This document shows positions 15,972 through 23,467 of a stretch of 23,467 bases of DNA, piece after piece. Below the pieces are notes generated by a model, which was given only the letters and a program-made list of their open reading frames with translations, ran no database searches and had not been told where the DNA came from. The number at the start of each line of letters is the position of its first letter. Within the stretch, counting starts at the first letter, position 1. Position numbers and translations under genes: made by a program. The stretch is from Stramentimicrobium sp964433555 (GTDB taxonomy: Bacteria; Atribacterota; Phoenicimicrobiia; Phoenicimicrobiales; Stramentimicrobiaceae), in contig CAYSRG010000032.1 of the NCBI GenBank assembly GCA_964433555.1, positions 1 through 23,467 of the forward strand, in the 5' to 3' direction.

Positions 15972-17027
15972 ATGGTTGAAAGGTTATTAATGAAAGGAAA
16001 TGAGGCAATTGGCGAGGCTGCCATTCATGCTGGATGCCGTTATTATTTCGGATATCCTATAACACCTCAGAGTGAGCTAACTGCCTACATGGCAAGAAGA
16101 TTATTAAAAATTGAAGGGGCTGCTTTTATTCAAGCTGAAAGCGAGATTGCTGCTATTAATATGGTCTATGGAGCTTCAGCTGCCGGTGGCAGAGTAATGA
16201 CTTCCTCATCCAGTCCTGGAATTAGTTTGAAACAGGAAGGTATTTCTTATATTGCCTGCGCTGAATTACCTTGTGTAATAGTCAATATAATGAGAGGAGG
16301 ACCTGGTTTAGGTTCTATTCAGCCGTCACAAGGTGACTATTTCCAGGCTACCAAAGGAGGTGGACATGGGGATTATCATCTTATTGTTCTAGCTCCTTCA
16401 TCGGTACAGGAGCTTGTTGACTTAACCATTAAGGCCTTTGATCTATCAGATAAATATCGTAATCCTGCTATGATTTTAGGCGATGGATTGTTGGGACAGA
16501 TGATGGAGCCCGTTCAGTTTAAGGAGTTTAACAAAAAAAGTGTCCCAGCAAAAGAAGATTGGGCTCTTGACTCCAGTAAGGGACGAGAAGCTAGAAGAAT
16601 TGTACCCTTCAATTTAGATCCCAATGAGCTGGAGAAATTAGTCAATAAAATTGGACAGAAATATCAGGAAATACAAAAGGAAGTGGAATACGAAGTCGTT
16701 AATATAGATAATCCTGATATAATTATTGTTGCCTACGGTATTGTAGCAAGAATTGTAAAAACAGTTATTCAAAAAGCAAAAAAAGAAGGTATAAATATTG
16801 GATTAATCAGACCCATTACCCTTTATCCATTTCCAGGTGCAGTAATTGAAGATATTGCCAGTAAAGTGGAAAAAATATTGGTTACGGAAATGAGTTTGGG
16901 ACAGATGGTTGAAGATGTTAAAATAGCTGTTAATGGTAAGGCGAAAGTTAGCTTTTATGGACGAACCGGAGGAGTAGTTATATCTCCAGCAGAAATACTA
17001 GAAGAAGTAAAAAGATTGTTAAAATAG
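15972..17027 (+). CDS. 2-oxoacid:ferredoxin oxidoreductase, alpha subunit (VorB/KorA-like)
   Basis: Part of the complex that oxidatively decarboxylates a 2-oxoacid with CoA to acyl-CoA, CO2 and reduced ferredoxin. The 351 residues start with KGNEAIGEAAIHAGCRYYFGYPITPQSE, the N-terminal pyrimidine-binding domain of the family. MRGGPGLGS and QGDYFQATKGGGHGDYH follow, and a C-terminal transketolase-like domain II begins near residue 235. GGAGG precedes the ATG. Neighbouring ptb and buk genes favour branched-chain 2-oxoacids (from valine, leucine, isoleucine) or 2-oxobutyrate as substrate, but 2-oxoglutarate cannot be excluded from sequence. Confidence 0.9.
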   Translation: MVERLLMKGNEAIGEAAIHAGCRYYFGYPITPQSELTAYMARRLLKIEGAAFIQAESEIAAINMVYGASAAGGRVMTSSSSPGISLKQEGISYIACAELPCVIVNIMRGGPGLGSIQPSQGDYFQATKGGGHGDYHLIVLAPSSVQELVDLTIKAFDLSDKYRNPAMILGDGLLGQMMEPVQFKEFNKKSVPAKEDWALDSSKGREARRIVPFNLDPNELEKLVNKIGQKYQEIQKEVEYEVVNIDNPDIIIVAYGIVARIVKTVIQKAKKEGINIGLIRPITLYPFPGAVIEDIASKVEKILVTEMSLGQMVEDVKIAVNGKAKVSFYGRTGGVVISPAEILEEVKRLLK

Positions 17028-17093
17028 TTTGGAATTAACCAGATAAGATTAATTTTATTGTTTTTGAAAAATTTATGGGGGTGAAAAGAATTG

Positions 17094-17840
17094 ATGAAAA
17101 AAGTATTTACAAAACCTAAATCTTTAACAGAAATACCTTTTACCTATTGTCCAGGTTGTCATCATGGAATCATTCACCGTTTAATTGCTGAGGCAATGGA
17201 TGATTTAGATATAGCTAAAGAAACTATTGGCATTGCTCCGGTGGGCTGTTCTGTATTTGCTTATCTCTTTTTTGACTGTGATATGATTGTTGCTGCTCAT
17301 GGTAGAGCTCCTGCCACGGCCACCGGAATAAAAAGGGTAAAACCAAATAATATTGTTTTTACTTATCAGGGTGATGGAGATCTGGCTTCTATTGGAACTG
17401 CCGAAATTGTACATGCTGCTAACAGAAGTGAAAAAATTACCGTTATATTTGTTAATAATGCCATTTATGGCATGACTGGCGGTCAGATGGCACCGACAAC
17501 ACTGGAAGGTCAGGTTACTCAGACCTCACCTTATGGACGAGATTCAAAAACCATGGGGATGCCTATTCGTATTTGTGAATTGCTTTCTACCTTGAATAAC
17601 CCTGCTTATATTGCTCGAGTAGCATTAACTAAGCCGGCTTATATTGTTAAAGCTAAAAAAGCTATAAAAAAGGCTTTTCAATATCAGATTGATGGCAAGG
17701 GATTTTCATTAGTAGAAGTTCTTTCTACCTGTCCTACTAACTGGGGATTAAGTCCTAAAGAAGCTAATGAATGGCTGGAGAAAAACATGATACCATACTA
17801 TCCCTTAGATGAGTTTAAATGTGTAGAGGAGGTATCTTAA
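17094..17840 (+). CDS. 2-oxoacid:ferredoxin oxidoreductase, beta subunit (TPP-binding)
   Basis: Holds thiamine diphosphate and the proximal [4Fe-4S] cluster. Likely cluster ligands are C19, C22, C52 and C213. The TPP motif starts at GDGD (93-96) and ends with NN near 121-122. The 248 residues are typical for VOR/KOR beta, shorter than fused PFOR. I chose the ATG at 17094, 9 nt after GGGGGTGA; the TTG at 17091, directly before it in frame, is equally possible. The stop is directly followed by the gamma subunit start. Confidence 0.92.
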   Translation: MKKVFTKPKSLTEIPFTYCPGCHHGIIHRLIAEAMDDLDIAKETIGIAPVGCSVFAYLFFDCDMIVAAHGRAPATATGIKRVKPNNIVFTYQGDGDLASIGTAEIVHAANRSEKITVIFVNNAIYGMTGGQMAPTTLEGQVTQTSPYGRDSKTMGMPIRICELLSTLNNPAYIARVALTKPAYIVKAKKAIKKAFQYQIDGKGFSLVEVLSTCPTNWGLSPKEANEWLEKNMIPYYPLDEFKCVEEVS

Positions 17841-18380
17841 ATGTTAGATGAAATAATTATTGCCGGATTTGGTGGTCAGGGCATCCTTTTAATGGGAAGA
17901 TTAATTGCTTATGCTGGTATGTTAGAGGGTAAGCATGTAGCATGGATGCCCTCCTATGGTCCAGAAATGCGTGGAGGTACAGCCAACTGTACTGTTATTG
18001 TTTCTTCAGAAGAGGTTGCCTCACCAGTTGTTCCCAATCCCACTACCTTAATTGCAATGAATCAACCTTCTTTAGATAAATTTGAACCCATGGTAGAAAA
18101 AGGTGGTATAATTATCGTTAATCAATCACTTATTTCCCGAAATATTAATCGAGATGACGTGCAGGTAGTAAAGGTCCCCGCGAATGATATAGCAAATGAG
18201 TTGGGTAATTTAAGAGTTGCCAATATGGTAGCATTGGGTAGTTATGTTGCAAAAAGTAAGAGTGTGAAGATGGAAACAGTTTTTAAGTCTTTAGAAAAAA
18301 CACTGGGTAAAAAGTCAGAAAAAATCATTGAATTAAATAAAACAGCATTACAAAGTGGAGAAAAAATTGTAACTGGCTAA
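17841..18380 (+). CDS. 2-oxoacid:ferredoxin oxidoreductase, gamma subunit
   Basis: The 179-residue subunit forms the CoA-proximal domain of the complex. It begins with IAGFGGQGILLMGRL and has SYGPEMRGGTANCTV, hallmarks of the POR/KOR gamma family. The ATG abuts the beta-subunit stop (0 bp between them) and uses GAGGAGG inside the end of beta, so the two are coupled. It is the last gene of the sigma-54 operon; no terminator is visible in the 55-bp gap that follows. Confidence 0.92.
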   Translation: MLDEIIIAGFGGQGILLMGRLIAYAGMLEGKHVAWMPSYGPEMRGGTANCTVIVSSEEVASPVVPNPTTLIAMNQPSLDKFEPMVEKGGIIIVNQSLISRNINRDDVQVVKVPANDIANELGNLRVANMVALGSYVAKSKSVKMETVFKSLEKTLGKKSEKIIELNKTALQSGEKIVTG

Positions 18381-18435
18381 AATAAGAAAATTACAATAAT
18401 TTCTTTCTAATTTAGCAATTTTGGTAAAATAATAA

Positions 18436-18972
18436 ATGAGTGGAGAAAAAATTCCTGAAAAGACCTTTGAGTCTGAAAGAATTTATAGCGGGAAAATAAT
18501 TAAGCTGCGAAAAGATATAGTTATTCTCCCTAATGGAAGAAATACTACTCGAGAAATTGTGGAGCATCCTGGTGCTATAGTAATCTTGGCTGAGAAAGAG
18601 CAGCAGAAGATAATACTGGTCAAACAATTTCGTAAAGCAGTTGAAGAATTTTTATTAGAACTCCCTGCTGGAACAATTGAACCATCAGAAAAGTTAATCG
18701 ATTGTGCCAGGAGAGAGTTAGAAGAAGAGACTGGTTATTTAGCAAATAAATGGCAAAAAATTTTTGAATTTTACTCAGCTCCCGGTTTTTGTAGTGAGAA
18801 ATTAACTCTTTATTTTGCTAGGGACCTCATTAAGACTAAAAGTAATACTGATCAGGATGAATTTATAGAAATAATAGAAGTTAATAAAGTAGAAATTAGT
18901 AAATTAATAAAAAATAAGAGGATTAGAGATGCTAAATCTTTAGTGGGAATTTTATGGTGGCTGAGTAAATGA
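18436..18972 (+). CDS. Nudix hydrolase, ADP-ribose pyrophosphatase type
   Basis: Probably hydrolyses ADP-ribose or a related nucleoside diphosphate derivative to AMP plus sugar phosphate. The 178 residues hold a complete Nudix box, G-x5-E-x7-REL-x-EE-x-G (about 75-97), with VKQFRKAVEEFLLELPAGTI before it. SAPGFCSEKLTLYFA after it is typical of NudF/ADPRase. The ATG lacks a clear Shine-Dalgarno sequence. A TAAAAT box ends 5 nt before it, so a leaderless transcript is possible. Its stop overlaps the endonuclease Q start by 4 nt (ATGA). Confidence 0.9.
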   Translation: MSGEKIPEKTFESERIYSGKIIKLRKDIVILPNGRNTTREIVEHPGAIVILAEKEQQKIILVKQFRKAVEEFLLELPAGTIEPSEKLIDCARRELEEETGYLANKWQKIFEFYSAPGFCSEKLTLYFARDLIKTKSNTDQDEFIEIIEVNKVEISKLIKNKRIRDAKSLVGILWWLSK

Positions 18973-20201
18973 GAGAAAAAGAGCAGAATCATTATTTTGT
19001 GGACTTACATGTTCATATCGGGAGAAATGAGAATAATTTACCGGTTAAGGTAACTGCATCTCGAGATTTAACTTTTGCCAATATTGCCAGAGAATGCCAG
19101 ATTAGAAAGGGAATTGATATTGTTGGTGTTGTAGATTGCGCTTCTCCCCGGGTTATAGAAGATATCGAATCCATGATACATTCAGGAGCAATGGAAGAAT
19201 TACCGGAAGGAGGATTGCGTTATCGGAATACAGTAACAATTATTTTAGGCTCAGAGATAGAAACTAAAGAAATTAATGGAGGTTTATCTCATCAGATTGC
19301 TTATTTTCCATACTTTGTTGATATACGTGAATTCAGTAAAAGAATGAGCAAGATGGTAACCAATTTAAATTTAAGTTCTCAGAATAGTAGAATGACTGCT
19401 CAGGATTTTTTTAATATGGTTAATATTTTGAGTGGTATAGTTATTCCTGCCCATGCTTTTACTCCCCATAAGAGTGTTTTTGGTAGTTGTGCTGCTCATT
19501 TAAAGGAAATTTATATTTCCTCAACTTTAAGAAAAATACCGGCTATTGAATTGGGACTGAGTGCAGATACATTTCTCGCTGATTACTTAATAGAACTATC
19601 CGATTTTACTTTCTTAACCAATTCTGATGCACATTCTCTGCCTAAGATTGGTCGGGAATATAATATAATACAAATGGAACAGCCGACTTTTAAAGAATTA
19701 CTGATGGCTTTAAGGAGAGAATCGGATAGAAAGGTAATAGCAAATTATGGTCTTGATCCGAAACTGGGGAAATATCACCGCACTTTTTGTGATGAATGTA
19801 ATACTACTGCAAATGGCTTACCGCCGGTATTTTATTGTGAAAAATGTGGTAATCAAAGAGTCACTAAAGGTGTACTGGATAGAATTATGGAAATAAGTAA
19901 TAACCGTAATACACTATCACCATCACATAGACCACCATATTATCATCAGGTTGCTCTTGATTTTGTTCCGGGAATTGGTAAAAAAACCAGGGAAAAGTTA
20001 TTTAGCTACTTTGGGACGGAGATGAATATTCTTCATAAGGCTACTCTGCAGGAATTAAGTCAGATTGTTGGCTTTAAAATTGCTACTGATATTTTATTAG
20101 CTCGAAAAGGTGAATTATCACTAATCCCTGGTGGTGGTGGACAATACGGAAAAGTGAATAAAGCAATTGGAAAGGAAGATTTTTCAGGTAGCTTGTTTTA
20201 A
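18969..20201 (+). CDS. Endonuclease Q (PHP-type, deaminated-base repair)
   Basis: EndoQ cuts DNA on the 5' side of deaminated bases such as hypoxanthine and uracil. The 410 residues contain a PHP metal-dependent domain with H14/H16 (DLHVH), E97, H162 and D220/H222 (TNSDAH). A zinc ribbon (C274, C277, C290, C293) follows, then a helix-hairpin-helix DNA-binding region (about 333-378; PGIGKKTREKLFSYFG). Domain order and length match the family known from Thermococcales and some Bacillota. It is translationally coupled to the Nudix gene, hinting at joint nucleotide-damage handling. A terminator follows. Confidence 0.9.
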   Translation: MREKEQNHYFVDLHVHIGRNENNLPVKVTASRDLTFANIARECQIRKGIDIVGVVDCASPRVIEDIESMIHSGAMEELPEGGLRYRNTVTIILGSEIETKEINGGLSHQIAYFPYFVDIREFSKRMSKMVTNLNLSSQNSRMTAQDFFNMVNILSGIVIPAHAFTPHKSVFGSCAAHLKEIYISSTLRKIPAIELGLSADTFLADYLIELSDFTFLTNSDAHSLPKIGREYNIIQMEQPTFKELLMALRRESDRKVIANYGLDPKLGKYHRTFCDECNTTANGLPPVFYCEKCGNQRVTKGVLDRIMEISNNRNTLSPSHRPPYYHQVALDFVPGIGKKTREKLFSYFGTEMNILHKATLQELSQIVGFKIATDILLARKGELSLIPGGGGQYGKVNKAIGKEDFSGSLF

Positions 20202-20247
20202 TCTAAAATTTTGATATAAAAAATAAGAAATATAAAATTATCAGTGC

Positions 20248-20294
20248 AATCATTCTTATTATTTACAACCTATAATATTAGGAATGATTTTTTT
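20248..20294 (+). terminator. Intrinsic terminator after endonuclease Q
   Basis: An 11-bp stem (20248-20258 with 20279-20289, one G·T pair) with a 20-nt AT-rich loop is followed by seven T (20288-20294). It separates the Nudix-EndoQ unit from dnaG. Confidence 0.75.
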
Positions 20295-20394
20295 AAATTT
20301 TTAAATACTAATAAAAAAATAAGTAAAAAGAAGGATATTTGATTTATTTGTAGAAGTAAATAATAGAAGATATTCTTTAGGGAGGAACTTTGAT

Positions 20395-22155
20395 TTGATA
20401 AGATATTCAGAAGAAATATTAGATGAAATTAGAAATAGGATAGATATTATTGCTATTATTTCTGAATATGTTCCCTTAAAAAAGAGCGGAAAAAGCTATA
20501 AGGGGCTTTGCCCTTTTCATCAGGAAAAGACCCCTTCTTTTATGGTGGATAGTGAAAGGCAAATATTTCATTGTTTTGGCTGTGGAGAAGGTGGAAATAT
20601 CTTTACTTTTATAATGAAGATGGAGAAAATCAATTTTCCAGAAGCTGTTAAGTTATTAGCGAATAAAGCGGGAGTGCAGTTGCCCGTTAATGATAAACAG
20701 AATAGCACGAATGTTCAGGAAAAAGAGCTAATTTTTCGACTAAATGATCTCGCTGTAGATTATTATCATAAAAATCTGTTTTTACCGGAAGGGAAAAGGG
20801 CTCTGGATTATTTGATAAAGAGGAGCTTCTCTAAAGATATAATAAAAAAATTTCGTCTGGGTTATTCCTTACCTGGTTTTGAGCATCTAGTCAATGTTTT
20901 ATATTCAAAAAAAATACCACAAACAGATCTATTTAAAGCAGGTTTAGTATCCAGAAGCAACAAGACCGGTAAGGCGATAGATTATTTTCGTAATAGAATT
21001 ATTTTTCCTATTTTTAGTTTACAGGGTAAGATAATAGCTTTTGGTGGAAGGGTGTTAGATGATAAATTACCAAAATATATAAATTCACCTGAGACGCTGG
21101 TCTACAATAAGGCCAAAAATCTCTATGGACTTTTCCAGGCAAAAAAAAGTATTCGACAGAAAAATCAAGTTATTATTGTGGAAGGCTATACCGATCTATT
21201 AATGGCTCATCAACATGGATTTGAAAACGTGGTTGCTTCTTTGGGCACTGCTCTAACTAATCAGCAGATTGATTTGGTAAAAAGATTTGCTGATGAAATA
21301 CTTATTGCTTTTGATGCTGATACTGCCGGTAAAAGTGCCACTTTAAGGAGTCTCAGTATGATAAAGAAAGCAGGAATGACTATAAGGATTGTTACTTTAC
21401 CTCCTGATAGTGATCCTGCTGATATTCTATTAAAGAAAGATAAGATATTTTTTATCGATTTACTAAAAAAGGCTTTACCTTTGATTGATTATAAATTAGA
21501 AGTGTTATTACAGCAATATAATCCGGCTAGCAGCGAAGGAAAGCTTTCAATAATAAAAGAATTATTCCAGGATTTAAGTGATATAAATAGTGATATTGAA
21601 TTGCGAAATGAAGTAAAAAAAATTGCTGAAAGATTAGATTTAACTGAGGAGAGTATCTTCAAAGATTTAATACAATATAAAAAGGGTAATAGGCAATTAG
21701 TAAATATTCTAACCAATGCCTCAGTAGAATCAACTCATGTTAATGCTGAAAAAATATTAATAGGAACTATGTTACAAAGAAGAGACTATATTGAAAGAAT
21801 ATTTTCAGAATTACAGGTAAAGGATTTTACTATATCAGAACACAAGGAAATTGTTTCCACTATTATAAATTTATTTAATAAAGGTGAAAAGATATCTTTA
21901 CAAAAAGTGATGGATGAAATTGAAAAGCCCGATATAATTAGTTTAATATCACGGATTATGCTAAGAGATGTTATTTCATTGGATACAGGTGCCATTGAGC
22001 GTTCAATCAAAGCCATTAAAACATATAAACTCAAATTAGAATTAGATAGGATTAAAGGTGCCATACAAGAAGAGGAAAAAAGAAATAAAGAAGTAACTCC
22101 TGAGCTTTTACAGGAGTACCAGGAAATAATGCATAAAATAAAAATAATGGCATGA
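20395..22155 (+). CDS. dnaG: DNA primase
   Basis: Synthesises RNA primers for DNA replication. The 586 residues show the CHC2 zinc finger (C39, H42, C60, C63), the DnaG catalytic core and the Toprim domain with E263 and D307/D309 (IVEGYTDLL, FDADTAG). A C-terminal DnaB-helicase-binding domain starts at about 445. TTG start 8 nt after a very strong AGGGAGGA. A possible weak promoter (TTGATT at 20339 and TAATAG at 20361, 16-bp spacing) lies between the terminator and this gene. rpoD follows after 49 bp, the classic macromolecular-synthesis arrangement without rpsU. Confidence 0.96.
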   Translation: MIRYSEEILDEIRNRIDIIAIISEYVPLKKSGKSYKGLCPFHQEKTPSFMVDSERQIFHCFGCGEGGNIFTFIMKMEKINFPEAVKLLANKAGVQLPVNDKQNSTNVQEKELIFRLNDLAVDYYHKNLFLPEGKRALDYLIKRSFSKDIIKKFRLGYSLPGFEHLVNVLYSKKIPQTDLFKAGLVSRSNKTGKAIDYFRNRIIFPIFSLQGKIIAFGGRVLDDKLPKYINSPETLVYNKAKNLYGLFQAKKSIRQKNQVIIVEGYTDLLMAHQHGFENVVASLGTALTNQQIDLVKRFADEILIAFDADTAGKSATLRSLSMIKKAGMTIRIVTLPPDSDPADILLKKDKIFFIDLLKKALPLIDYKLEVLLQQYNPASSEGKLSIIKELFQDLSDINSDIELRNEVKKIAERLDLTEESIFKDLIQYKKGNRQLVNILTNASVESTHVNAEKILIGTMLQRRDYIERIFSELQVKDFTISEHKEIVSTIINLFNKGEKISLQKVMDEIEKPDIISLISRIMLRDVISLDTGAIERSIKAIKTYKLKLELDRIKGAIQEEEKRNKEVTPELLQEYQEIMHKIKIMA

Positions 22156-22204
22156 TATTTATTTTATTAATTATAAAATATTGATATACAGAGGAGCTGA
22201 TTAT

Positions 22205-23314
22205 ATGGCTAAGAAAAAAGAGATAGATAAGCTAATTGAGAAAGGTAAAGAGAAAAACTATGTTACTTTCCAAGAGATTGAAAATTACCTGGAAGATGAA
22301 ATATTGAATATAAATAAGATTGAAGATTTATATGATACCCTGAATAGATATGGTGTAGATGTTATAGATGAAGAAGAAGATAAAGAAGATGATTTTATTT
22401 CTGAAAAAGAAAAACCAAAGAAAAAAGGTACCCTAGCCATTTCTAAAAAAGAGGCAGATGCTGATTTTATAATTGGTAGAGGTATTGAGCTTGATGATCC
22501 GGTAAAAATGTATTTGAAAGAAATCGGACAAATCAGACTGTTGACTGCAGAGGAAGAGATTGAACTTGCCAAGCGCATGGAAGCAGGAGATGAAGAGGCC
22601 AAAAGAATACTGGTACAGTCTAATCTGAGATTAGTCGTCAGTATAGCCAAACGTTATGTAGGAAGAGGTATGCTTTTTTTAGATTTAATTCAGGAAGGGA
22701 ATATGGGTTTAATTAGGGCAGTGGAAAAATTTGATTATCGTCGAGGTTATAAGTTTAGTACCTATGCAACCTGGTGGATCAGGCAGGCTATTACCAGAGC
22801 TATTGCTGATCAAGCCAGAACTATAAGAGTTCCAGTTCATATGGTTGAAACAATCAATAAACTGGTACGGGTATCCAGACTTCTTCTACAGGAATTTGGT
22901 AGAGAACCAACTATAGAAGAAATTGCGGAAAGAATGGAATTACCTCTGGAAAAGATTAAGGAAATTATTAAAACAGCCCAGGAACCGGTTTCTTTGGAAA
23001 GTCCTATTGGGAAAGAAGATGATAGCCACCTGGGAGATTTCATTGAGGACGAAGATTCGCCGGCACCACCGAAAATAGCTTCTCATACTTTATTAAAAGA
23101 GCAATTGGATGATGTCTTAAAAACATTGACCTACCGGGAAAAACGTGTTCTGGAGTTAAGATTTGGTATTGCGGACGGACACCCTCATACCTTAGAAGAA
23201 GTCGGTCGAGAATTCGGTGTTACCCGAGAAAGGATAAGACAGATAGAAGCAAAGGCTCTTCGAAAGCTAAGACACCCCAGCCGAAGTAAAAAATTAAGAG
23301 ATTATTTGGATTAG
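22205..23314 (+). CDS. rpoD: Primary sigma factor RpoD (SigA)
   Basis: The housekeeping sigma subunit of RNA polymerase. I chose the ATG at 22205, 8 nt after GAGGAG, giving 369 residues; an in-frame codon at 22181 has no binding site. Region 1.1 (about 1-60) is short, with an acidic stretch EEEDKEDD. Regions 1.2-2.4 run about 97-211 (NLRLVVSIAKRYVGRG, LIQEGNMGLIRAVEKFDY, YATWWIRQAI). Region 3 follows, and region 4 ends with the -35-recognition helix (EEVGREFGVTRERIRQIEAKA, about 331-351). Size and lack of a large insert resemble Bacillota SigA rather than proteobacterial sigma-70. Confidence 0.97.
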   Translation: MAKKKEIDKLIEKGKEKNYVTFQEIENYLEDEILNINKIEDLYDTLNRYGVDVIDEEEDKEDDFISEKEKPKKKGTLAISKKEADADFIIGRGIELDDPVKMYLKEIGQIRLLTAEEEIELAKRMEAGDEEAKRILVQSNLRLVVSIAKRYVGRGMLFLDLIQEGNMGLIRAVEKFDYRRGYKFSTYATWWIRQAITRAIADQARTIRVPVHMVETINKLVRVSRLLLQEFGREPTIEEIAERMELPLEKIKEIIKTAQEPVSLESPIGKEDDSHLGDFIEDEDSPAPPKIASHTLLKEQLDDVLKTLTYREKRVLELRFGIADGHPHTLEEVGREFGVTRERIRQIEAKALRKLRHPSRSKKLRDYLD

Positions 23315-23380
23315 ATTAACAAAGAGATGCTATTAATAAAAATTACTTTGAGTAATAAAAAGAAAAATATTTAATTACTG

Positions 23381-23409
23381 TTGACCTTTAGCACTTTTTA
23401 GATTATAAT
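23381..23409 (+). promoter_or_regulatory. Sigma-A-type promoter of tRNA-Asn
   Basis: TTGACC (23381-23386) and a consensus TATAAT (23404-23409) are separated by the optimal 17 bp. Transcription should start near 23416, about 8 nt before the mature tRNA. It gives a tRNA transcript independent of rpoD. Confidence 0.82.
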
Positions 23410-23423
23410 AATTTTTGCGTTAT

Positions 23424-23467
23424 TCCTCGGTAGCTCAATGGTGGAGCATCCGGCTGTTAACCGGAGG
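23424..23467 (+). tRNA. tRNA-Asn (anticodon GTT), 5' part, cut by window end
   Basis: The acceptor 5' strand is 23424-23430 (TCCTCGG), followed by T8 A9. The D stem GCTC/GAGC has a 7-nt loop. The anticodon stem 23449-23453 pairs with 23461-23465, and the loop CTGTTAA contains anticodon GTT at 23456-23458. The T arm and 3' end lie beyond the window. Confidence 0.93.

Noticed and set aside
23342..23356. Hairpin ATTACT-TTG-AGTAAT after rpoD as a terminator
   Set aside because: The stem is only six AT-rich pairs and no T-run follows, so it is not convincing.
1..23467. CRISPR array, insertion sequence, prophage or defence island
   Set aside because: No regularly spaced repeats, transposase, integrase or phage gene is seen. 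All long frames are assigned to housekeeping or metabolic families.

Overview
The window is about 23.5 kb of AT-rich bacterial DNA (roughly one-third G+C by eye). It is densely coding, with every recognised protein gene on the + strand. Gene content points to an anaerobic, fermentative bacterium: a ferredoxin-dependent 2-oxoacid oxidoreductase with phosphotransbutyrylase and butyrate kinases, sigma-54 control, SigA-type RpoD, endonuclease Q, a GerMN-domain protein, and a tlyA / NAD kinase / recN neighbourhood. A low-GC Bacillota member of the Clostridia/Halanaerobiales type, or an allied lineage such as Atribacterota, fits. The sequence alone does not settle the phylum. Several genes use TTG starts behind strong Shine-Dalgarno sequences.

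Layout. (1) 1-2242, translation and RNA quality control: the 3' part of tRNA-Glu(CTC), a Sua5-type threonylcarbamoyl-AMP synthase, smpB, and ssrA (tmRNA). The 5' end of ssrA overlaps the last codons of smpB. (2) 2452-5722, envelope: an AI-2E/PerM-family membrane protein, a secreted three-domain N-acetylmuramoyl-L-alanine amidase, and a membrane-anchored GerMN protein. (3) 5737-10076, RNA modification, NAD metabolism and DNA repair: tlyA, an unusual small membrane protein with a PD-(D/E)XK nuclease-like core, NAD kinase, and recN. (4) 10066-18380, a sigma-54 regulon: a PAS-AAA+-Fis activator overlapping recN, then a terminator, phased upstream repeats and a clear -24/-12 promoter. These precede buk1-ptb-buk2, a P-loop NTPase, and a four-subunit ferredoxin-dependent 2-oxoacid oxidoreductase (delta, alpha, beta, gamma). 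(5) 18436-20201: a Nudix hydrolase coupled to endonuclease Q. (6) 20395-23314, the macromolecular-synthesis pair dnaG-rpoD, then a promoter and the 5' part of tRNA-Asn(GTT), cut by the window end.

How the genes work together. Region 4 reads as one energy-conserving pathway. The oxidoreductase converts a 2-oxoacid plus CoA to acyl-CoA and reduced ferredoxin. Ptb makes acyl-phosphate, and butyrate kinase yields ATP plus the free (probably branched-chain or butyric) acid. The layout resembles the Bacillus subtilis bkd locus (BkdR/sigma-L), with the aerobic dehydrogenase replaced by a ferredoxin enzyme. The observations most worth a second look are the phased 10-bp repeats upstream of the sigma-54 promoter, the membrane-anchored nuclease-like protein, the smpB/ssrA overlap, and the divergent active-site loops in the first butyrate kinase.
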